Part shown: piece after piece, positions 60,084-64,000 of the stretch
How positions within the stretch are numbered: the first letter of the stretch is position 1
Layout: every line of letters starts with the position of its first letter
Source: Allosphingosinicella sp042666435
GTDB taxonomy: Bacteria > Pseudomonadota > Alphaproteobacteria > Sphingomonadales > Sphingomonadaceae
Length of the DNA: 64,000 nt
Reading direction: 5' to 3'
Assembly (NCBI RefSeq): GCF_042666435.1
Contig: NZ_JBHTDC010000001.1
Coordinates: 434,001-498,000 of the forward strand
Translations under genes and position numbers: made by a program
Notes under the pieces: generated by a model
What the model was told of the DNA's origin: nothing
The model's input: the letters and a program-made list of their open reading frames with translations, nothing else
Databases searched by the model: none

Positions 60084-61634
60084 TCAATGCGCTCCCGCTT
60101 CGGGTTCGTGGGCGCCGCTGTCGCCCGTGGGCGCGGCGGCTGCGCCGGTGGCGAGCTGGGCGTCGCCTTCGGGGTTGGCGCGGTCGATGCGGGCGAGGAG
60201 GATGCCGACATCGTCGCGCATCGGGGCGAGGAAGCTCTCGGGATAGACGCCCATCCAGAGCACCACGGCGGCGATCGGCGCGAGGATCAGCATTTCGCGC
60301 TTGTTGAGGTCCGGCATGGCGGCGACGTCGGGCTTGTCGAGCTTCCCATAGGCGATGCGCCAATAGAGGTAGAGCATGTAGGCGGCGCCGAGAATGATGC
60401 CGGTCGTCGCCACGAACGCGACCCAGCTGTTCGCCTCATAGGCGCCGACCAAGGCGAGGAACTCGCCGACGAAGCCGCTGGTGCCCGGCAGCCCGATGGA
60501 CGCCATGGTGAAGAGCAGGAACAACAGGGAATAGGCCGGCATGTTGTCGGAGAGGCCGCCGTAGCGGTCGATCTCGCGGGTGTGGAGGCGGTCGTAGATG
60601 ACGCCGACGCAGAGGAACAAAGCGCCCGAGACGAGGCCGTGGGAGAGCATCACGATCAGCGCGCCCTCGATCCCCTGCCGGTTGAAGGCGAAGAGGCCGA
60701 TGGTGACGAACGCCATGTGCGCGACCGACGAGTAAGCGATGAGCTTCTTCATGTCCTTCTGCACCAGCGCCACGAGCGAGGTGTAGACGACGGCGACCAT
60801 CGACAGGCCCATGACCAGCCAGACGAGCTGGGCCGAGGCTTCGGGGAACATCGGCAGCGAGAAGCGGACGAAACCGTAGCCGCCCATCTTCAAGAGCACG
60901 CCGGCGAGGATGACCGAGCCCGCCGTCGGCGCCTGGACGTGCGCGTCGGGAAGCCAGGTGTGGACGGGCCACATCGGCATCTTCACCGCGAAGGACGCGA
61001 AGAAGGCGAGCCACAGCCAGGTCTGCGCTTCGGGCGGGAAATCCGTGTTGAGGAGGGTCGGGATGTCGGTGGTGCCGGCGTAATTCACCATCCACAGCAT
61101 CGCGATCAGCATCAGCACCGATCCGAGCAATGTGTAGAGGAAGAATTTGTAGCTGGCGTAGATGCGGTTGGCGCCGCCCCAGATGCCGATGATGAGGTAC
61201 ATCGGGATGAGGCCGGCCTCGAAAAAGATGTAGAAGAGGAAGATGTCCTGCGCCATGAAGACGCCGATCATCAGCGTCTCCATGAACAGGAAGGCGGCCA
61301 TATATTCGGGCACGCGCTTCTCGATCGCTTCCCACGAGGCGAGGATGCAGATCGGCATCAGGAAGACCGACAGCATGATCAGCATCAAGGCGATGCCGTC
61401 TATGCCGAGCGCCCAGGCGAAGCGCCCGAACAGGTCGAGATGCTCGACGAACTGCCACTGCGCGCCGCCAATGTCGTAATTGACCCAGAGGACGAGCCCG
61501 AGGGCGAGATCGATGAGCGTCGCGGCGAGCGCGAGCCAGCGGGCGCCGTTGGCGCCGAGATAGAAGCAGGCGATCGCGGCCGCCATCGGGATGGCCAGCA
61601 TCAGGCTGAGAATGGGGACGCCGAGTTCGGTCAT
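60084..61634 (-). CDS. nuoM: NADH-quinone oxidoreductase subunit M
   Basis: Proton-translocating membrane subunit of complex I. 516 residues, about 14 helices. Seen: FIFFEAGLIPMYLIIGIWGG with the essential glutamate, FAVKMPMWPVHTWLPDAHVQ, AGVLLKMGGYGFVRF, and LIAYSSVAHMAFVTIGLFAF. The C-terminal 25 residues are alanine/glycine-rich and hydrophilic. Confidence 0.96.
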   Translation of the reverse strand: MTELGVPILSLMLAIPMAAAIACFYLGANGARWLALAATLIDLALGLVLWVNYDIGGAQWQFVEHLDLFGRFAWALGIDGIALMLIMLSVFLMPICILASWEAIEKRVPEYMAAFLFMETLMIGVFMAQDIFLFYIFFEAGLIPMYLIIGIWGGANRIYASYKFFLYTLLGSVLMLIAMLWMVNYAGTTDIPTLLNTDFPPEAQTWLWLAFFASFAVKMPMWPVHTWLPDAHVQAPTAGSVILAGVLLKMGGYGFVRFSLPMFPEASAQLVWLVMGLSMVAVVYTSLVALVQKDMKKLIAYSSVAHMAFVTIGLFAFNRQGIEGALIVMLSHGLVSGALFLCVGVIYDRLHTREIDRYGGLSDNMPAYSLLFLLFTMASIGLPGTSGFVGEFLALVGAYEANSWVAFVATTGIILGAAYMLYLYWRIAYGKLDKPDVAAMPDLNKREMLILAPIAAVVLWMGVYPESFLAPMRDDVGILLARIDRANPEGDAQLATGAAAAPTGDSGAHEPEAGAH

Positions 61635-61652
61635 TTGACGTGCATTCCAAAG

Positions 61653-61759
61653 CCGTTCGCCCCGAGCGAAGTCGAGGGGCCCTTTCGAGCGAAGCCGAGA
61701 ACTCTTCCGTCCCTCGGCTCCGCTCGGGAGGATGTCTCGACTTCGCTCGACACGAACGG
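61653..61759. repeat. Palindromic element between nuoL and nuoM
   Basis: Arms CCGTTCGCCCCGAGCGAAGT and ACTTCGCTCGACACGAACGG with internal shorter palindromes. About 107 bases long, occupying most of the nuoL-nuoM spacer. Confidence 0.75.
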
Positions 61760-61776
61760 GTGGTTCGTTACCTCCC

Positions 61777-63849
61777 TCATCGCGTCATCGCCCAGGTCGT
61801 GGCGGCGGCGAGGCCTAAAAGCATCACCAGCGCATAAGTGTAGAGATAGCCGGACTGGAGCCGGGCAGTGAGCCTGTTGCCGCCGGCGACGAGCGCCGCG
61901 GCGCCGTCCGGGCCGAAGCGGTCGATCGTCCCTTCATCCCCCTTCTTCCAGAAGAAGCCGCCAATCCAGAAAGCCGGACGCACGAACAGGAAGTGGAAGA
62001 TCTCGTCGAAATACCATTTGCGCAGGAAGAAGGTGTAGAGGACGCGCATATGCTCGCTGACCTTGCGCGGCAGATCGGTGCTCCAGATGTAGAAGGCGAG
62101 CGCGGCGAGAAGGCCCAGCGCCATGGCGACGGTGGCGGAGAGCTTCACCCACATCGGCACCTCGTGCATTTCGTGCATCAGATGCGCGTCGAAGGCGATG
62201 CTTCCGGCCCAGAAGGCGGCGCCCTCTTCCGGATAGAGGAAGGGATAAGCGAACAGGATGCCGGCGAAGACCGCGCCCAGCGACAGGACGGCGAGCGGCA
62301 CCAGCATCGTCCAGGGGCTCTCGTGCGGATGATAGCCGCCAGTGCCGGTCGTCGCCGTCTTGTGTCCCGCCGTCGCCGCGATGGCGCCCTGGTCGACATG
62401 CGCCTCGTCGCTGTCGGTCGTGCCTTCGGAGCCGGGTTCTTCATGGACGTGATGGATCGCATGCTGGATATGCTCCGAGGCCGCCCACCGCGCCTTGCCC
62501 CAGAAAGTGAGGAACATCAGCCGCCAACTGTAGAAGCTGGTGAGCAGAGCCGCAAAGACGGTGACGACGAAGGCGAAGCCGCCGACGGTCGAGCCGCTGG
62601 CGAAGGCGGCCTCAATGATCGCATCCTTGGAATAGAAGCCGGCGAACCCGAACACGCCGTAAATTCCGACGCCGGTGATCGCCAGCGTGCCGATCAGCAT
62701 CGCCCAGAAGGTGAACGGAATCTCGCGGCGGAGCGCGCCGTAATAACGCATGTCCTGCTCGTGGTGCATCGCGTGGATGACCGATCCCGCGCCGAGGAAA
62801 AGGAGGGCCTTGAAGAAGGCGTGCGTGAACAAATGAAACATCGCCGCGCCATAGGCGCCGACGCCCGCGGCGACGAACATGTAGCCCAGTTGCGAGCAGG
62901 TCGAATAAGCGATGACCCGCTTGATGTCGGTCTGGACGAGGCCGACGGTGGCGGCGAACAAAGCGGTTGCGGCGCCGATGAAGGTGACGACGGCGAGAGC
63001 GGTCGCGCTTGTCTCGAACATCGGCGAAAGGCGGCAGACCATGAACACGCCGGCCGTCACCATCGTCGCCGCGTGGATAAGGGCCGAGACGGGCGTCGGG
63101 CCCTCCATCGCGTCCGGCAGCCAGGTGTGGAGGCCCAATTGCGCCGACTTGCCCATCGCGCCGATGAACAGGAGGATGCAGAGCAGGGTCATCGTGTCCA
63201 CGCGCGCGCCCAGGAAGCCGATCGTCGAGCCGGCCATGCCGGGCGCCGCCTCCAGGATCGCCGGGATCGAGACGGTGCCGAACACGAGGAATGTGCCGAA
63301 AATGCCGAGCAGGAAGCCGAAGTCGCCGATGCGGTTGACGACAAATGCCTTCATCGCCGCCGCGTTGGCCGACGGCTTGTGATACCAGAAGCCGATCAGG
63401 AGGTAGGAAGCGAGACCGACGCCTTCCCAGCCGAAAAACATCTGGACGAGATTGTCCGCCGTCACCAGCATCAGCATCGCGAAGGTGAAGAGCGAGAGGT
63501 AGGCGAAGAACCTGGGCTGGCTGTCGTCCTCCGCCATGTAGCCCCAGCTATAGAGGTGGACGAGGCTGGAGACGGTGGTGACGACGACCAGCATCACCGC
63601 CGTCAGCGTGTCTACGCGGAGGCTCCAGTCGACGACGAGGTCGCCGGAGCGGATGAAGCTGAGGACCGGCTCGACATATTCGGTGAGGTCGCCGGAGAGA
63701 AAGCCGAGGAAGATAGGCCAGCTGAGCGCGCACGAGACGAACAAAGCGCCGGTCGTGATGAGCTTGGCGAGCGTATTGCCCAGCGCGCGGTTGCCGAGCC
63801 CGGCGATGATCGCGGCCAGAAGCGGCAGGAAGACGATGAGCTTGATCAT
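61777..63849 (-). CDS. nuoL: NADH-quinone oxidoreductase subunit L
   Basis: Distal proton-pumping subunit of complex I, 690 residues with about 16 helices and the long lateral helix at the C-terminus. Seen: FFGWEGVGLASYLLIGFWYH, GAMGKSAQLGLHTWLPDAME, GPTPVSALIHAATMVTAGVF, DIKRVIAYSTCSQLGYMFVA. An extra hydrophilic loop (about residues 455-500, HHVHEEPGSEGTTDSDEAH) is histidine- and acid-rich, common in alphaproteobacteria. Confidence 0.97.
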   Translation of the reverse strand: MIKLIVFLPLLAAIIAGLGNRALGNTLAKLITTGALFVSCALSWPIFLGFLSGDLTEYVEPVLSFIRSGDLVVDWSLRVDTLTAVMLVVVTTVSSLVHLYSWGYMAEDDSQPRFFAYLSLFTFAMLMLVTADNLVQMFFGWEGVGLASYLLIGFWYHKPSANAAAMKAFVVNRIGDFGFLLGIFGTFLVFGTVSIPAILEAAPGMAGSTIGFLGARVDTMTLLCILLFIGAMGKSAQLGLHTWLPDAMEGPTPVSALIHAATMVTAGVFMVCRLSPMFETSATALAVVTFIGAATALFAATVGLVQTDIKRVIAYSTCSQLGYMFVAAGVGAYGAAMFHLFTHAFFKALLFLGAGSVIHAMHHEQDMRYYGALRREIPFTFWAMLIGTLAITGVGIYGVFGFAGFYSKDAIIEAAFASGSTVGGFAFVVTVFAALLTSFYSWRLMFLTFWGKARWAASEHIQHAIHHVHEEPGSEGTTDSDEAHVDQGAIAATAGHKTATTGTGGYHPHESPWTMLVPLAVLSLGAVFAGILFAYPFLYPEEGAAFWAGSIAFDAHLMHEMHEVPMWVKLSATVAMALGLLAALAFYIWSTDLPRKVSEHMRVLYTFFLRKWYFDEIFHFLFVRPAFWIGGFFWKKGDEGTIDRFGPDGAAALVAGGNRLTARLQSGYLYTYALVMLLGLAAATTWAMTR

Positions 63850-63857
63850 GACCTGTC

Positions 63858-63927
63858 CGTCACCCCAGCCAAGGCTGGCGTCTCATTGCCTTTGGGAAGG
63901 GAGATTCCAGCTTTCGCTGGAATGACG
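63858..63927. repeat. Paired palindromic element between nuoK and nuoL
   Basis: Inverted arms (CGTCACCCCAGCCAAGGCTG and CCAGCTTTCGCTGGAATGAC) around a linker with TCTCATTGCC, within the nuo operon. Confidence 0.8.
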
Positions 63928-63949
63928 AGGAAGTGGGAACGCACCACCA

Positions 63950-64000
63950 TCACCCCTTCATCTGGTTGATGTCGTCGACCGCGATCGTGCCGCGGCCGCG
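63950..64000 (-). CDS. nuoK: NADH-quinone oxidoreductase subunit K, C-terminal fragment
   Basis: Only the last 16 codons and the stop lie in the window: RGRGTIAVDDINQMKG, the standard NuoK C-terminus. The rest of the gene is beyond the right edge. It precedes nuoL on the same strand, as expected from the nuoKLMN order. Confidence 0.85.
   Translation of the reverse strand, partial: RGRGTIAVDDINQMKG

Noticed and set aside
59928..63969. Long plus-strand frames (about 650 codons each) opposite nuoM and nuoL
   Set aside because: Extremely E/H/D/R-rich products typical of antisense of membrane-protein genes; no start signals.

Overview
The window reads as a chromosomal segment of a sphingomonad-type alphaproteobacterium. 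The evidence is the high GC content, ATGA-coupled genes, frequent TTG and GTG starts, a GTTC-N7-GTTC LexA operator, the block lexA-comEC-gltX-gltA, the block nuoKLMN-birA-coaX-rnj-DUF1467, and many short palindromic intergenic repeats of the kind common in Sphingomonadales. This placement is inferred from gene content and order; no search was run. Nearly all of the window is housekeeping core genome. No complete insertion sequence, prophage, CRISPR array, rRNA or tRNA was recognised.

Layout: 1-3 kb has a truncated cysteine desulfurase, a hydrolase, two small proteins and a threonine dehydratase-like enzyme. 3.2-5.6 kb is a polyamine pair, an ornithine decarboxylase with a structured leader and a deoxyhypusine-synthase homologue. 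5.7-10.4 kb has a GNAT acetyltransferase, a MAPEG protein, a coupled lipoprotein-nnr-rRNA methyltransferase operon and an enoyl-CoA hydratase. 10.7-14.8 kb is the ETF-QO, TPR protein and ispE operon. 14.9-18.5 kb has a UDG-superfamily protein, a lytic transglycosylase and a radical SAM protein. 18.6-28.3 kb runs an acyl-CoA synthetase, dnaE, an LprI-like protein, lolD, lolC and proS. 28.3-32.5 kb has a structured non-coding stretch, a LytS-type kinase, a cold-shock protein with an IF-1 and small ORFs, and an HD-GYP protein.

The most accessory-looking stretch is 32.5-34.5 kb: a VapBC pair, a low-GC GIY-YIG gene and a second, synonymously diverged copy of the pyrG 3' end. 34.5-48.1 kb holds pyrG, secG, tpiA, a PpiD-type isomerase, an isolated trpG, lexA, a VOC protein, a tandem pair of secreted paralogues, comEC, gltX and gltA. 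48.1-54.7 kb carries signalling and envelope genes: a kinase without the usual phospho-acceptor histidine, a DUF2336 protein, a nucleotidyltransferase-like membrane protein, an Hpt-like protein without its histidine, and a large coiled-coil membrane protein. 54.7-64 kb is the 3' half of the nuo operon continuing into birA, coaX, rnj and a DUF1467 gene.

Points most worth a second look: the doubled pyrG terminus next to the GIY-YIG gene; trpG sitting alone between ppiD and lexA; palindromic elements domesticated in frame inside dnaE and birA; an ornithine decarboxylase leader able to hide its ribosome-binding site; three signalling proteins each lacking a hallmark catalytic residue; and a candidate structured RNA near 28.5 kb.
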